A DNA stretch of 64,000 nt from Marivivens niveibacter (GTDB lineage: Bacteria > Pseudomonadota > Alphaproteobacteria > Rhodobacterales > Rhodobacteraceae). Shown piece after piece: positions 8,713 to 19,165 of this stretch. Each line of letters opens with the position of its first letter. Position 1 is the first letter of the stretch. The stretch covers positions 1 to 64,000 of the forward strand of contig NZ_MSPP01000004.1 of NCBI RefSeq assembly GCF_002150005.2, in the 5' to 3' direction. The position numbers and the translations under genes are program-made. Under the pieces are notes generated by a model. It did not search any database and was not told the DNA's origin. It saw nothing but the letters and a program-made list of their open reading frames with translations.

Positions 8713-9327
8713 ATGACTGCCGCCGCATTCCTAACGATCGTTTTGATCCACCTTGCGGCGGCGATCTCTCCTGGGCCTAGCTTTATTGTATCAGTCCGCG
8801 TCGCAGCATCCGAAGGGTTCAAAACCGCTGTGGCATTGGCATTCGGTTTTGGAATGGGTGCCCTACTATGGGCCACCGCCGCGATGGCGGGCCTTGCGAT
8901 CCTGTTCGAAATCGTTCCTTCCCTGTTCATTGGCATGAAACTGATCGGCGCCGCGTTTCTGATGTGGATTGCTTATCAAATGTGGCGCCACGCGTCCGAA
9001 CCGATGGATATGGACGCCGCATCCGATAAACCACGCAGCGCATGGGCCGCGTTCTGGTTCGGGTTTCTGACTTTCGCAACCAATCCCAAACCTGCAATTT
9101 TTTTCGGTGCGGTTTTTGTGGGGCTTGTGCCCACAGATACGCCCCTTCCGTGGCGTCTTGCTATACTTGGGGCGGTTTTCGCAAACGAAACGCTTTGGTA
9201 TATCACCGTGGCACGTGTATTTTCACACGCACGCGCCCGCACCGCCTATATCCGATTGAAATCCAGCGTAGATCGCGTATTTGGCGGTTTTCTGGCCCTA
9301 TTGGGTCTAAAGATCGCTTTGACATAA
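8713..9327 (+). CDS. LysE/RhtB family amino-acid exporter
   Basis: A 204-residue inner-membrane protein of the LysE/RhtB translocator family. It opens with '[24 protein letters not shown]', containing the family's conserved SPGP element in the first helix. About six hydrophobic helices can be traced, and '[20 protein letters not shown]' is the conserved NPK segment in the middle. The substrate (homoserine, threonine, lysine or another metabolite) cannot be predicted. It begins 4 bases after the fabI stop, and gpt starts 10 bases after its own end, so it is carried in that operon, though no functional link to fatty acid synthesis is evident. Confidence 0.88.
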   Translation: MTAAAFLTIVLIHLAAAISPGPSFIVSVRVAASEGFKTAVALAFGFGMGALLWATAAMAGLAILFEIVPSLFIGMKLIGAAFLMWIAYQMWRHASEPMDMDAASDKPRSAWAAFWFGFLTFATNPKPAIFFGAVFVGLVPTDTPLPWRLAILGAVFANETLWYITVARVFSHARARTAYIRLKSSVDRVFGGFLALLGLKIALT

Positions 9328-9337
9328 AGGACTGACC

Positions 9338-9850
9338 ATGGCTCCGAATGATCGCCTGCCCTATGAAAAAGGTTTCCATGTATCGTGGGACCAGATCCAC
9401 CGTGACAGCCGCGCGCTGGCTTGGCGTTTGGACGGACGCGGTCCGGGTGAAAATGGCGAATGGAAAGCTATCGTTGCGATCACACGCGGCGGCATGGCCC
9501 CTGCGATGATCGTGGCGCGTGAATTGGACATCCGCACCATCGACACCATCAGCGTTAAATCCTACAACCACCAATCCCAAACCGAAGCGCAGGTTCTAAA
9601 AGCCCCTAACGCCGACATGATGGGCGACGGCACTGGCATTCTGGTCATCGACGATCTGGTAGATTCGGGCAAAACGCTGGAACTGTGCCGCGAACTGTAT
9701 CCGAACGCGCATTTCGCGACCGTCTACGCGAAACCCAAAGGCAACGCCCAAGTGGACACCTTTATCACCGAAGTATCGCAAGATACTTGGATTTTCTTCC
9801 CTTGGGATATGGCCCTGCAATACGTGCAACCTTTCCGCGGCGAAGACTAA
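9338..9850 (+). CDS. gpt: Xanthine phosphoribosyltransferase
   Basis: A 170-residue type I phosphoribosyltransferase for purine salvage, making XMP and GMP from xanthine or guanine and PRPP. The PRPP-binding loop is '[17 protein letters not shown]', and the N-terminal '[19 protein letters not shown]' and '[19 protein letters not shown]' match enterobacterial Gpt. The C-terminal 'WIFFPWD' is the purine-contacting end. A ribosome-binding site (AAAGGA) precedes the ATG. It is the last gene of the fabI group, and a strong terminator lies 23 bases after its stop. Confidence 0.93.
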   Translation: MAPNDRLPYEKGFHVSWDQIHRDSRALAWRLDGRGPGENGEWKAIVAITRGGMAPAMIVARELDIRTIDTISVKSYNHQSQTEAQVLKAPNADMMGDGTGILVIDDLVDSGKTLELCRELYPNAHFATVYAKPKGNAQVDTFITEVSQDTWIFFPWDMALQYVQPFRGED

Positions 9851-9873
9851 GATCACAACAAATCGACGATTTT

Positions 9874-9905
9874 AGGCGCAAGGCGGACCGCTTTGCGCCT
9901 TTTTT
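9874..9905 (+). terminator. Rho-independent terminator after gpt
   Basis: AGGCGCAA...TTGCGCCT (9874-9900) forms a long stem with a small internal mismatch, followed by a run of six T. It separates the fabI-lysE-gpt transcript from the foldase-trpE transcript. Confidence 0.88.
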
Positions 9906-10007
9906 CATGGGTTTGCGATGTGCATCCGCTTGCACCCCGCCAACCGTATGCCTATTGATTTGCAACACCGTCCAAAGGGCGACGATCAAAGACAGGGAGG
10001 CCATCGC

Positions 10008-11846
10008 ATGGCACAGGAAAAAAAGACCAAACTGGGCGTTTGGGTAATCCTCGGGCTCATTTTTGTCAGCCTAATCGGCTTTGGCGGCACGTCTTTGACT
10101 TCGACCTCGAATACATTGGCGACTGTGGGTGAAAAAGAAATCACCGTGAACCAATACGCGCTGGAAATGCAGCGCGGTCTGGATGCTATTTCCCGCCAGT
10201 TGGGCACACCGATCAGCTTTGCCCAAGCGCAAGCCGCTGGTCTCGACCAAGAGATTTTGAGCGAACTGGTAAACAACCGCATTCTGCAAAACGAAGTCGC
10301 TAATTTGGGCATTTCGGCAGGCGATGAACGTTTGGCAACCATCATCCGCAATGATCCCAACTTTCAAGGTCTTAGCGGCCAATTCGAACGTGACACCTAC
10401 GCGGAAATCCTGCGCCGTTGGGGCACCCGTGAAGCCGATTTTGAAAATGTCGTTCGCGATGAAATCGCCGCAACCGCGCTACAGGTTGGTTTGGTATCCG
10501 GATTTGACGCCCCTGCCGATTACGTTGATCTGCTGACCAACTATGTCGCTGAACGCCGTGATATTTCGTGGGTCCGTTTTGATGCAACTGCCGTCGAAGC
10601 CGCGTTAGCAGAACCTACCGACGCAGAGTTGGCGGAATATTTGGAACAAAACCCGGCTGAATTCACAACGCCAGAAACCAAAACCATCGTTTACGCGGCA
10701 CTGACACCTGACATGCTGCTGCCGACGATTGATGTCGACGAAACAGCGCTGCGTGAGATGTATGACGCGCGATCGGCTGACTATAATCGTGAAGAACGTC
10801 GTTTGGTTGAACGTCTAGGTTTTAGCGACGAAGCCGCAGCCCAAGCTGCGCTGGATGCGATCAATGCCGGCGAAACCGATTTTGATGCGCTAGTTGCCGA
10901 CCGTGGTTTGACGCTGGACGATGTCGATCTGGGCGATGTTGCACTGTCCGACCTAGAGGCCGCAGGCGATGCCGTTTTTGCCGCTCAAACCGGTGACGTT
11001 GTCGGCCCGCTGCCATCCCTGATCGGTCCTGCCCTGTTCCGCGTGAACGCCATTTTGGATGCCGAAGAAATCAGTTTTGAACAGGCGTCCGATGAACTGC
11101 GTTTGGAACTGGGTCGTGACCGCGCCCGCCGCGTTATTCAAGACACCGCCGAACAAATGGCAGACCTGATCGCGGGCGGCGCTCGCGTCGAAGATTTGGC
11201 CGCGAACACCAACATGGAACTGGGCTCCATCGACTGGACTGCGGATAGCACTGACGGCATGGCCGCCTACCCCGAATTCCGCAATGCGGCCGCCGCTGCA
11301 GAAATCGGTGCATATCCTGAACTGTTCGAAACATCGGACGGCGGTATGTTTGTTCTGCGCGTTGAACAGATCAATGAACCAGCTGTTCAAGCGCTAGAAG
11401 ACGTGCGTGACGCTGTCGCCGCTGCATGGGCTGTCGATGCGCAACAACAGGCTGTCATTGCCTATGCCGAAGACCAAGCAGCAGCGCTGACTGGTGGCTC
11501 GAGCTTTGCTGATCTGGAAATCGAAGCAACGGTTGATGCGGACGTGACCCGCCAGACATTCCTGGATTTCACGCCTCAGGGTTTCATGGCTCAGGTCTTT
11601 GCGACCGACGAAGGCGCCGCTTTTGTCATGCCATATGACGACGGCGCCGTACTGGCACAGGTTACTGCGATCAAATCGCCAGCCGACGACGAAGACACCG
11701 CAGCGATCCGCGACCGCATCGCAGAACAGCTGTCGAACTCGATGGCTCAGGACGTTTTCGCCACCACCCTATCGCGCATCGCCGCTGATACAGAGATCAA
11801 CGTTGTGCAAGCTGCGGTCACCGCAGTGAACGCACAGATGCAATAA
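10008..11846 (+). CDS. SurA/PpiD-like periplasmic peptidyl-prolyl isomerase
   Basis: A 612-residue membrane-anchored foldase. A single N-terminal helix (about residues 9-27, 'LGVWVILGLIFVSLIGFGG') anchors it in the inner membrane. A SurA_N/PpiD-type helical chaperone domain follows ('LATVGEKEITVNQYALEMQRGLDAISRQLG'), then a parvulin-like rotamase region in the middle ('RRLVERLGFSDEAAAQAALDAINAGE...F', ending 'VGPLPSLIGPALFRVNAI'), and a long acidic C-terminal domain. The start at 10008 has a perfect AGGGAGG seven bases upstream, while the open frame begins 30 codons earlier without support. trpE begins 11 bases after the stop, and this foldase-trpE order is common in Rhodobacteraceae. The gene is often labelled ppiD, but orthology with E. 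coli PpiD is not proven here. Confidence 0.88.
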   Translation: MAQEKKTKLGVWVILGLIFVSLIGFGGTSLTSTSNTLATVGEKEITVNQYALEMQRGLDAISRQLGTPISFAQAQAAGLDQEILSELVNNRILQNEVANLGISAGDERLATIIRNDPNFQGLSGQFERDTYAEILRRWGTREADFENVVRDEIAATALQVGLVSGFDAPADYVDLLTNYVAERRDISWVRFDATAVEAALAEPTDAELAEYLEQNPAEFTTPETKTIVYAALTPDMLLPTIDVDETALREMYDARSADYNREERRLVERLGFSDEAAAQAALDAINAGETDFDALVADRGLTLDDVDLGDVALSDLEAAGDAVFAAQTGDVVGPLPSLIGPALFRVNAILDAEEISFEQASDELRLELGRDRARRVIQDTAEQMADLIAGGARVEDLAANTNMELGSIDWTADSTDGMAAYPEFRNAAAAAEIGAYPELFETSDGGMFVLRVEQINEPAVQALEDVRDAVAAAWAVDAQQQAVIAYAEDQAAALTGGSSFADLEIEATVDADVTRQTFLDFTPQGFMAQVFATDEGAAFVMPYDDGAVLAQVTAIKSPADDEDTAAIRDRIAEQLSNSMAQDVFATTLSRIAADTEINVVQAAVTAVNAQMQ

Positions 11847-11857
11847 GGACGAGGCAG

Positions 11858-13363
11858 ATGGCCCTGAGCCCCGATTTCGAAACCTTTAAAGCTGCATTTG
11901 ACGCAGGCAAAAACCAAGTCGTTTATACGCGACTGGCTGCCGATCTGGACACGCCTGTGTCCCTGATGCTGAAACTGGCAGGCGCTGGCAAAAATGCGTT
12001 TATGTTGGAATCCGTCACTGGCGGTGAACAGCGCGGTCGCTATTCGATCGTTGGCATGAACCCTGATTTGATCTGGGAATGCCGCGGGACAACCGCACGC
12101 CTAAACCGCTCTGCCCGTTTTGACGAACAAGCGTTTCAGGATCAGGACGCCGATCCGCTGACGTCCCTGCGTGCGCTGATCGACGAAAGCAAAATTGACC
12201 TGCCTGACGATCTGCCAGCCGCGGCTGCGGGTCTATTCGGTTATCTGGGTTATGACATGATCCGTTTGGTGGAACATCTGCCAAACGTGAATCCCGACCC
12301 AATCGGTGTGCCTGACGCGATGATGCTGCGACCGTCGGTCGTTGCTGTTTTGGACGGCGTCAAAGGCGACGTTATTCTGGTTGCGCCCGCATGGGCTAAT
12401 TCGGGCCTGAATGCCAAGGCCGCCTATGCACAAGCCGCCGAACGCGTGATGGATGCTCAGCGCGCATTGGACCGCCCTGTGCCGACCGAACGCGAATACC
12501 AAACACCGCACGACGTCGCGCCAGCCACGTCGAACTTTACCCGTGACGGGTACAAAGCTGCCGTGGAAAAGGCCAAAGAATACATTCGCGCGGGCGATAT
12601 TTTTCAGGTTGTTCCGGCCCAACGCTGGACGCAGGAATTTGTCGAACCACCGTTCGCATTGTACCGTTCGCTGCGCCGCACCAACCCGTCGCCCTACATG
12701 TTCTACTTTAACTTTGGCGGCTATCAGATCATCGGCGCATCGCCTGAAATTCTGGTTCAGGTGGCAGGCAAGCAGGTCACCATTCGCCCTATCGCTGGCA
12801 CGCGCCCCCGCGGCGCAACTCCAGAAGAAGACAAAGCGAACGAAGCCGATCTGCTGGCCGACAAAAAAGAACTGGCAGAACATTTGATGCTGCTGGATCT
12901 GGGCCGCAACGATACCGGCAAAGTATCAAAAATCGGCACCGTTCGCCCGACCCAAGAATTCATCATCGAACGCTACAGCCACGTGATGCACATCGTGTCG
13001 AACGTCGTTGGCGAATTGGCCGAAGATCAGGACGCCGTTTCGGCCCTACTGGCTGGATTGCCTGCAGGCACTGTTTCTGGTGCGCCAAAGGTCCGCGCGA
13101 TGGAAATCATTGACGAACTAGAGCCCGAAAAACGCGGCGTCTATGGCGGCGGCGTTGGGTATTTCAGCGCGGGCGGTGATATGGATATCTGTATCGCGCT
13201 ACGCACCGCCGTTCTGAAGGATCAGAAACTGTATATTCAGGCAGGCGGCGGCGTTGTGTATGACAGCGACCCCGAGGCCGAATATATGGAGACCGTTCAC
13301 AAATCGAATGCGATCCGCAAAGCCGCCGAAGACGCGGCGCGATTTGCAGGCGGCAACCAATAA
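11858..13363 (+). CDS. trpE: Anthranilate synthase component I
   Basis: A 501-residue chorismate-using enzyme, the first committed step of tryptophan synthesis, working with TrpG. The N-terminal 'FMLESVTGGEQRGRYSIVG' includes the LLES-type element of the tryptophan feedback site. The catalytic half shows 'FQVVPAQRW', 'NPSPYMFYFNFGGYQIIGASPE', 'IRPIAGTRPRG', 'LDLGRNDTGKVSKIG' and 'AGTVSGAPKVRAMEIIDELE'. The length is normal. It is translated from a GGACGAGG-type site 11 bases after the foldase gene. It is separated from trpGDC by the deacetylase gene on the other strand, so the trp genes form two transcription units here. A bidirectional terminator follows. Confidence 0.97.
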   Translation: MALSPDFETFKAAFDAGKNQVVYTRLAADLDTPVSLMLKLAGAGKNAFMLESVTGGEQRGRYSIVGMNPDLIWECRGTTARLNRSARFDEQAFQDQDADPLTSLRALIDESKIDLPDDLPAAAAGLFGYLGYDMIRLVEHLPNVNPDPIGVPDAMMLRPSVVAVLDGVKGDVILVAPAWANSGLNAKAAYAQAAERVMDAQRALDRPVPTEREYQTPHDVAPATSNFTRDGYKAAVEKAKEYIRAGDIFQVVPAQRWTQEFVEPPFALYRSLRRTNPSPYMFYFNFGGYQIIGASPEILVQVAGKQVTIRPIAGTRPRGATPEEDKANEADLLADKKELAEHLMLLDLGRNDTGKVSKIGTVRPTQEFIIERYSHVMHIVSNVVGELAEDQDAVSALLAGLPAGTVSGAPKVRAMEIIDELEPEKRGVYGGGVGYFSAGGDMDICIALRTAVLKDQKLYIQAGGGVVYDSDPEAEYMETVHKSNAIRKAAEDAARFAGGNQ

Positions 13364-13364
13364 G

Positions 13365-13392
13365 AAAAGGCCCCGAATATCGGGGCCTTTTT
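13365..13392. terminator. Bidirectional terminator between trpE and the deacetylase gene
   Basis: AAAAGGCCCCG-AATAT-CGGGGCCTTTTTT is a perfect stem of about 11 pairs with A and T runs on both sides, between two convergent genes. Confidence 0.9.
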
Positions 13393-13400
13393 TCGTTCTT

Positions 13401-14870
13401 CTAATCAGATTTCAGAACAGCCGATACAGGGGCCAGCGCGACTTGGCTGGCTCTGTTTGCTGTCGACCATAACGTCAACGCGCTGACCGTATCTGCGCGC
13501 AATCGAGCCAACATCACGACGCCCGACTGCTGCCGCGCCTGAAATGCACCATTGTCAATAAAGCGGCGAATGACAGAAGACCCCTGCCCGTCGCCATCCA
13601 AATCACGCGATACCAATGTGGCTGGCACGTCCGCAGTTTCCGCTGCGCGCATTCCTGAATTCAAACCAGAATCCAGCGCGACATAGCCACGACCAGCGCG
13701 GGCCAATTCAGACATCACGACCTCGATCGCGTTTCGGTTCGATCCCAATCCAGCTTCGCCTAGATCAAGGATGCCGATAGCCTCGGGTAGAATAGAAAAA
13801 CTGCCTTGAATCACTTGGGCCGCATCACTGGCTGTAGCGCCTTGGGGAATCGGGTTCATAATCAAAACTTCGAACCCTGCCGCACGATAGGCTGACATTT
13901 TGGCTTCGGCATCGGGGTCAGCGATAGATAGCGCAACGGTCACATCAAAAGGGATTGATGCCAAAACAGCTGGCCCGTTTGGCAACCCGCCTTCATCCAT
14001 CACCACAAAGGACATCAACGGCAAATTGCCTGCATTGGAAAATGGCGCTGAATAATCTTCTAACGCGTTAATCGCCGCGGTTTCAGTTACGGCAGGTTCG
14101 CTATCGGTGCCCAAACGGCGGATTGTTACGGTGCTATCGCCGGTTGGCAACGCGGATGCAGATTGACCAGACAAACCGGGCGCAGGGCGAACCGAGGTAT
14201 CAATCGGTGCAGCCTCAGGCTCTGCCATTGGTGCTGTGGTTTCAGGTTCATTCGCATCAGGTGCGGTGATCATGCCCATCTCTGGGGCTACGATCATCGG
14301 CATATCTGGTTGATCATTTTCAGGTTCGGGTTCTGGAATAATCTCAACCGTTACAGCGGCAGGATCAGTCGACACAATAACGTCCGCTTCGCCGGATGGC
14401 GGGTTCGGTTGTACCGACTGCGGGCTTTGCAAAACCGGGTCGACTTCGGGTGATGTAACACCGGAGGCGTCGTCTGCCTCGGGTTCGGACATATCGCCGA
14501 TAATCTCTACATCTTCGGGACGGTCGGCGGTAGTTGTATCGGCCAATGGCGCGGATGTTTCAGGAACGTCAATCACAGGCGCCGGCGCAAGGCTCGGCGC
14601 TTCGATTTGGATGCCAGTTTCGGGTTCTACAGTCAGGGAAGGCGCCACTGGATCGGATGTATCAACGACTGGGGCAGGATCATCGGTGGTTTCGACCGAC
14701 GCCGTTGGGTCCTCAGCGGCCATTTCTGGATCATCGGCAGGTGTTACCACGGGTTCAGGTTCACTCTGGCCGACCATTTCAGGCATTGGTGCAACCAGTG
14801 ACGCGGTTGCCAAACCAACGACCGACAGAATCGCACCCACCGCGACACCCGAAAATAATCCCTTTAACAT
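13401..14870 (-). CDS. Divergent polysaccharide deacetylase family protein with long acidic linker
   Basis: A 489-residue protein. An N-terminal hydrophobic segment (residues about 3-27) acts as a signal anchor. It is followed by about 240 residues of low-complexity Pro/Glu/Asp/Val/Thr sequence, which is likely a disordered periplasmic tether. The C-terminal 200 residues match the divergent polysaccharide deacetylase family (YibQ type): 'LMSFVVMDEGG', 'IPFDVTVALSIADPDAEAKMSAYRAAGFEVLIMNPIP', 'GILDLGEAGLGSNRNAI' and 'GYVALDSGLNSG'. The usual catalytic Asp pair of the family reads DE here. Members are linked to the envelope but have no settled reaction. It converges on trpE at a shared terminator and diverges from trpG. 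Confidence 0.8.
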   Translation of the reverse strand: MLKGLFSGVAVGAILSVVGLATASLVAPMPEMVGQSEPEPVVTPADDPEMAAEDPTASVETTDDPAPVVDTSDPVAPSLTVEPETGIQIEAPSLAPAPVIDVPETSAPLADTTTADRPEDVEIIGDMSEPEADDASGVTSPEVDPVLQSPQSVQPNPPSGEADVIVSTDPAAVTVEIIPEPEPENDQPDMPMIVAPEMGMITAPDANEPETTAPMAEPEAAPIDTSVRPAPGLSGQSASALPTGDSTVTIRRLGTDSEPAVTETAAINALEDYSAPFSNAGNLPLMSFVVMDEGGLPNGPAVLASIPFDVTVALSIADPDAEAKMSAYRAAGFEVLIMNPIPQGATASDAAQVIQGSFSILPEAIGILDLGEAGLGSNRNAIEVVMSELARAGRGYVALDSGLNSGMRAAETADVPATLVSRDLDGDGQGSSVIRRFIDNGAFQARQQSGVVMLARLRADTVSALTLWSTANRASQVALAPVSAVLKSD

Positions 14871-15026
14871 CAGACTGCCCCTTGCTCTGACTACGTTCTG
14901 CCCAATACATGACCACGTTTATTGCCCTGCGGACCTTGACCATCCCTGCCATACGGGATCATGTAGGGCCGACTATATCGCCACCAATACGGTCGGCAAA
15001 ACCCCTAAATGCTTGTTGGGCCTACC

Positions 15027-15614
15027 ATGTTGCTCTTGATCGATAACTACGACAGCTTCACCTATAACCTTGTTCACTATTTGGGCGAACTGGGCGCCGA
15101 TGTTGTGGTGAAACGCAACGATGCACTGAACGTCCAAGAGGCGATGGCCCAAAATCCCGAAGCGATCCTGCTATCGCCTGGCCCATGCGACCCTGATCAG
15201 GCAGGCATTTGTTTGGCTCTGACCGAAGCCGCCGCCGAAACCAAAACCCCGCTGATGGGTGTGTGTTTGGGTCACCAGACCATTGGTCAGGCGTTCGGCG
15301 GAAACGTCGTGCGCTGCCATGAAATCGTACACGGCAAAATGGGAACGATGCACCACAATTCAAAAGGTGTGTTCTCTGATCTGCCAAACCCGTTCCAAGC
15401 GACCCGCTATCATTCGCTGGTCGTGGATCGCGACACCCTGCCCGACTGCCTAGAGCCGACGGCATGGTTGGAAGACGGCACCGTCATGGGCCTGCAACAC
15501 CGTGAATTGCCGATCCAAGGCGTTCAGTTCCACCCAGAAAGCATCGCATCCGAACACGGCCACAAACTGCTCCAGAACTTTCTGGAGATCGCAAAGATGA
15601 AGGTGACCGCATGA
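15027..15614 (+). CDS. trpG: Anthranilate synthase component II (glutamine amidotransferase)
   Basis: A 195-residue class I glutamine amidotransferase that supplies ammonia to TrpE. The nucleophile Cys80 is in '[15 protein letters not shown]' and the His-Glu pair is in '[14 protein letters not shown]'. It begins with the characteristic '[20 protein letters not shown]', which sets the start at 15027 rather than the in-frame ATG 18 bases earlier. The 156-base upstream gap contains a weak promoter candidate (TTGACC at 14936, a poor -10 seventeen bases later). No trp leader peptide with tandem Trp codons was seen. The end overlaps trpD by 4 bases (ATGA). Confidence 0.96.
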   Translation: MLLLIDNYDSFTYNLVHYLGELGADVVVKRNDALNVQEAMAQNPEAILLSPGPCDPDQAGICLALTEAAAETKTPLMGVCLGHQTIGQAFGGNVVRCHEIVHGKMGTMHHNSKGVFSDLPNPFQATRYHSLVVDRDTLPDCLEPTAWLEDGTVMGLQHRELPIQGVQFHPESIASEHGHKLLQNFLEIAKMKVTA

Positions 15615-16627
15615 CCGACGCAATGAAGCCGCTGATCTACGCCGCGAGCGAAGGCCCCCTGTCCCGTGCCCAAGCGAACCAAGCGTTCGAAATCCTGTTC
15701 GAAGGTCAGGCAAGCCCTGCGCAAATCGCGGGGTTCCTGATGGCGATGCGCGCACGCGGTGAATCTGTGGCCGAATATGCCGCCGCTGCCGCGACGATGC
15801 GCGCGAAATGCGTGCCCGTGAATGCACCTGACGGCGCGATTGATATCGTCGGCACAGGCGGTGACGGGCTGGGTACATTAAACATTTCCACCGCGACCGC
15901 CTTTGTTGTTGCAGGCGCTGGCGTGCCTGTGGCCAAACACGGCAACCGCAATGTGTCGTCGAAATCGGGCGCTGCGGACGCACTGGGCCAATTGGGCATC
16001 AACGTCATGGTTGGCGCGGACATTGTAGAACGCGGCCTGAAAGAGGCAAACATCGCATTCATGATGGCGCCAATGCACCATCCAGCGATGAAACACGTGA
16101 TGCCTGTGCGTCAGGAATTAGGGTGCAAAACGATCTTTAACATCTTGGGACCGTTAACAAATCCGGCTGGCGTCAAACGTCAACTGACGGGCGCATTTGC
16201 ACCTGATTTGATTTTCCCGATGGCTGAAACGCTGATGGATCTGGGGTCGGAAAAGGCGTGGTTGGTGCACGGCCACGACGGCATGGACGAACTGTCGATC
16301 ACTGGCGCATCCTCCGTTGCCGCATTGGAAAACGGCAAAATCGAAGCCCGCGAAATCCACCCAGAGGACGCAGGCCTGCCTGTTCACAAACTCGCCGATA
16401 TCCTAGGCGGTTCGCCCGAGGAAAACGCAAAGGCGCTACTGGCCTTGCTGGATGGCGAAACCGGTGCATATCGTGATGCGGTTCTGCTGAACGCAGCTGC
16501 CGCTCTGATCGTCGCCGACCGCGCGAACAACCTAAAAGAAGGCGTTGAAATCGCAGCGGAAAGCATCGCTGCAGGTCACGCCAAGGCAGCCGTCAAAATG
16601 CTGTCCAAAGTCACACAAGAAGCCTAA
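15611..16627 (+). CDS. trpD: Anthranilate phosphoribosyltransferase
   Basis: A 338-residue enzyme that joins anthranilate to PRPP, the second step of tryptophan synthesis. The PRPP/Mg site '[24 protein letters not shown]' is followed by '[24 protein letters not shown]'. The anthranilate-channel residues lie in '[38 protein letters not shown]', and the Mg-binding DE is in '[10 protein letters not shown]'. The length is normal. It overlaps trpG by 4 bases at its start, and trpC begins 9 bases after its stop, so the three are translated as an operon. Confidence 0.97.
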   Translation: MTDAMKPLIYAASEGPLSRAQANQAFEILFEGQASPAQIAGFLMAMRARGESVAEYAAAAATMRAKCVPVNAPDGAIDIVGTGGDGLGTLNISTATAFVVAGAGVPVAKHGNRNVSSKSGAADALGQLGINVMVGADIVERGLKEANIAFMMAPMHHPAMKHVMPVRQELGCKTIFNILGPLTNPAGVKRQLTGAFAPDLIFPMAETLMDLGSEKAWLVHGHDGMDELSITGASSVAALENGKIEAREIHPEDAGLPVHKLADILGGSPEENAKALLALLDGETGAYRDAVLLNAAAALIVADRANNLKEGVEIAAESIAAGHAKAAVKMLSKVTQEA

Positions 16628-16636
16628 GGGGCCGCT

Positions 16637-17443
16637 ATGCATATTCTGGATAAAATCAAAGCCTATAAACTGGAACATGTTGCGGCCTGCAAAGAAAAAG
16701 CGCCACTGGCCGAGGTCGAAGAGCGCGCTCGCGCCGCATCCCCAGTTCGCGGCTTTGCCGAAAATCTACAAAACGCAGCCCGTGATGGTTACGGCCTGAT
16801 CGCCGAGGTTAAAAAGGCGAGCCCGTCCAAGGGGCTAATCCGCGCCGATTTCGACCCAGCGGTTTTGGCCAAAGCGTACGAAGACGGCGGCGCGACGTGT
16901 TTGTCCGTTCTGACCGACGGCCCCAGCTTTCAGGGTGCAGATGAATATCTGGTCGCGGCCCGCGCTGCCACCAACCTGCCCGCCCTGCGCAAAGATTTCA
17001 TGTACGACACCTATCAGGTCGCCGAAGCCCGCGCCCTGAACGCAGACTGCATCCTGATCATCATGGCATCGGTGTCCGACGCGCAGGCGCAGGAACTGGA
17101 ATCCGCCGCATTCGAATGGGGCATGGATGTGCTGCTAGAGGTTCACGACGCCGAAGAATTGGAACGCGCGACCCTGTTGAAATCTCCGCTGATGGGCATC
17201 AACAACCGCAACCTGAAAACCTTTGAAACCACGCTGGACACAACCCGCACCTTGGCCCGTATGGTGCCCGAGGATCGCACGATCGTCTGCGAAAGCGGCC
17301 TGTTCACGCCCGATGATCTGGCCGACATGGCTCGTTACGGCGCACGGACATTCCTGATCGGCGAAAGCTTGATGCGTCAGGATGACGTCACAACCGCGAC
17401 CAAAACGCTGCTTGCGAACCCATTGCGCGCCGGAGGCATGTGA
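16637..17443 (+). CDS. trpC: Indole-3-glycerol phosphate synthase
   Basis: A 268-residue TIM-barrel enzyme of tryptophan synthesis that closes the indole ring. The start [11 protein letters not shown] and the '[15 protein letters not shown]' strand with its catalytic Lys are typical. '[28 protein letters not shown]' and '[17 protein letters not shown]' provide the other active-site strands, and '[12 protein letters not shown]' and '[12 protein letters not shown]' form the phosphate site. It is not fused to TrpF. The stop codon shares one base with the moaC start (TGATG), so molybdenum cofactor genes are read through in the same transcript. Confidence 0.97.
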   Translation: MHILDKIKAYKLEHVAACKEKAPLAEVEERARAASPVRGFAENLQNAARDGYGLIAEVKKASPSKGLIRADFDPAVLAKAYEDGGATCLSVLTDGPSFQGADEYLVAARAATNLPALRKDFMYDTYQVAEARALNADCILIIMASVSDAQAQELESAAFEWGMDVLLEVHDAEELERATLLKSPLMGINNRNLKTFETTLDTTRTLARMVPEDRTIVCESGLFTPDDLADMARYGARTFLIGESLMRQDDVTTATKTLLANPLRAGGM

Positions 17444-17913
17444 TGTCACTGACGCATTTCGACGATAGCGGCAAAGCGCACATGGTTGATGTCTCTGACA
17501 AAGACATCACATCCCGCATCGCGGTCGCCGAAGGCTACATCACAATGACGACTGAAACTCTGGCGCTTGTCGTCGAAGGCCGCGCCGACAAAGGCGATGT
17601 TTTAGGAATTGCGCGTTTGGCTGGAATCATGGGAGCCAAAAAAACCGCCGACCTGATCCCCCTGTGTCACCCTCTGCCGATCACCAAGGTTTCTGTGGAT
17701 CTGACCCCTGACCATGATCTGCCCGGCATTCGCATTTCCGCGACGGTGAAAACGACCGGCAAAACAGGCGTGGAAATGGAGGCATTGACCGCCGTTTCCA
17801 CCGCTGCGCTGACCGTTCATGACATGGTCAAAGCCGTACAAAAAGACATGGTCATCGGCGGCATTCGCGTCACATTAAAAGACGGCGGTAAGTCGGGCCG
17901 GTTCGAGGCATGA
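17443..17913 (+). CDS. moaC: Cyclic pyranopterin monophosphate synthase
   Basis: A 156-residue enzyme of molybdenum cofactor synthesis that acts after MoaA to form cyclic pyranopterin monophosphate. Family motifs are '[18 protein letters not shown]', '[20 protein letters not shown]' and '[32 protein letters not shown]'. The ATG at 17443 is favoured over a GTG one codon earlier because GGAGG ends six bases ahead of it. The start overlaps trpC by one base and the end overlaps moeA by four, showing tight coupling of tryptophan and molybdopterin genes, an arrangement shared by many Rhodobacteraceae. Confidence 0.96.
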   Translation: MSLTHFDDSGKAHMVDVSDKDITSRIAVAEGYITMTTETLALVVEGRADKGDVLGIARLAGIMGAKKTADLIPLCHPLPITKVSVDLTPDHDLPGIRISATVKTTGKTGVEMEALTAVSTAALTVHDMVKAVQKDMVIGGIRVTLKDGGKSGRFEA

Positions 17914-19082
17914 TTTCGGTCACCGAAGCACAGGACCTATGCCTTGCTTTGGCCGCGCCTATGGCAACAGAGACCATTCCGTTAGACGAGGCCAATGGCC
18001 GCGTTCTTGCTGCTGCGGTAAACGCACAACGCGCTCAGCCGCCTTTCGCGTCGTCTGCAATGGACGGTTACGCGATGCAATCATCTGATGCGGTGATTGG
18101 CCGAACATTGACCGTTATTGGTGAATCGGCTGCTGGCCATGGATGGAACGGTAAATTGGCATCCGGGGAATGCGTTCGGATTTTCACTGGCGCTCCGGTT
18201 CCCGTCGGAGCGGACACCGTCGTAATCCAAGAAGACGTCACTCGCCAAGGCGACACGATCACGATCAACCCAAACCTTGGTACTGGAACAAACATTCGGC
18301 CTGCCGGCGTGGATTTCGACGCAGGTTTTTCGATAGATGCACCACGCCTCTTGCGCCCTGTCGACCTTGCCCTATTCGCCGCAATGAACGTGCCGCAGGT
18401 ATCGGTTTTTTCGAAACCCACCGTAGGTATTTTGGCCACGGGCGATGAACTGGTAATGCCGGGTGAGGCACCAACATCTGACCAAATCATTTCATCAAAT
18501 GTTTTCGCCATCAAAGCGATGATCGAAGACGCAGGCGGCCTCGCAACCATTTTGCCAATTGCGCCCGACACCGAAGACGGATTGCGATCTGCTATGCGCG
18601 ATCTGCAACAGTTCGATGTTGCGATAACCATTGGTGGCGCATCAGTTGGCGAATACGATCTGGTCGGCAAAATCGGGGACGAACTGGGGCTTACGCGCAG
18701 TTTCTACAAAATCGCTATGCGTCCAGGAAAACCTCTGATCGCTGGACAATTCGGGTCGTGCCCATTTTTGGGTCTGCCTGGAAACCCTGTTTCATCAATC
18801 GTTTGCGCAAAATTGTTTGTGGTGCCTCTCATCAAAAAGATGGTCGGTCGAAAAGACATTTTACCCACCCCGATGACGGCCCAATTGGCCCATGACCTGC
18901 CTGCCAATGGCCCCCGTTTGCATTATATGCGTGGAAACTACGATAATGGGCTGGTCACTGCCGCACAGTCCCAAGACAGCAGTTTATTGTCCGTCTTGGC
19001 AGCGTCCAACTGCCTGATAATCAGGCCCATTGGCGATGCAGAGCGGAAATCCGGCGAAACGGTTGAAATTTTACCGCTTTAG
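17910..19082 (+). CDS. moeA: Molybdopterin molybdenumtransferase
   Basis: A 390-residue enzyme that inserts molybdate into adenylated molybdopterin. Visible are the N-terminal '[29 protein letters not shown]', the domain II segment '[20 protein letters not shown]', the MoCF-type '[17 protein letters not shown]' and '[16 protein letters not shown]', and the closing '[13 protein letters not shown]...[13 protein letters not shown]'. The length is normal. Its ATG overlaps the moaC stop. It is the last gene of the trpGDC-moaC-moeA string; lexA starts 83 bases later from its own SOS promoter. Confidence 0.95.
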   Translation: MISVTEAQDLCLALAAPMATETIPLDEANGRVLAAAVNAQRAQPPFASSAMDGYAMQSSDAVIGRTLTVIGESAAGHGWNGKLASGECVRIFTGAPVPVGADTVVIQEDVTRQGDTITINPNLGTGTNIRPAGVDFDAGFSIDAPRLLRPVDLALFAAMNVPQVSVFSKPTVGILATGDELVMPGEAPTSDQIISSNVFAIKAMIEDAGGLATILPIAPDTEDGLRSAMRDLQQFDVAITIGGASVGEYDLVGKIGDELGLTRSFYKIAMRPGKPLIAGQFGSCPFLGLPGNPVSSIVCAKLFVVPLIKKMVGRKDILPTPMTAQLAHDLPANGPRLHYMRGNYDNGLVTAAQSQDSSLLSVLAASNCLIIRPIGDAERKSGETVEILPL

Positions 19083-19092
19083 CACAGCGGCG

Positions 19093-19121
19093 TTGACACA
19101 AAACAAGAACAACTATAGAAC
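19093..19121 (+). promoter_or_regulatory. lexA promoter with SOS box
   Basis: GAAC-AACTATA-GAAC (19107-19121) matches the alphaproteobacterial LexA box GAAC-N7-GAAC exactly. A consensus -35 (TTGACA, 19093-19098) lies 17 bases upstream of a -10-like TAGAAC (19116-19121), so the box covers the -10 region. This indicates autorepression of lexA, released on DNA damage. Confidence 0.9.
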
Positions 19122-19165
19122 ACCTGTGAACATGCGAACAAACCGCAGCCGAACAGGACGCCACT

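Noticed and set aside
19121-19155. Additional SOS boxes downstream of the lexA box
   Set aside because: Further GAAC copies occur but with spacings of 4 and more than 10 bases, which do not fit the box.
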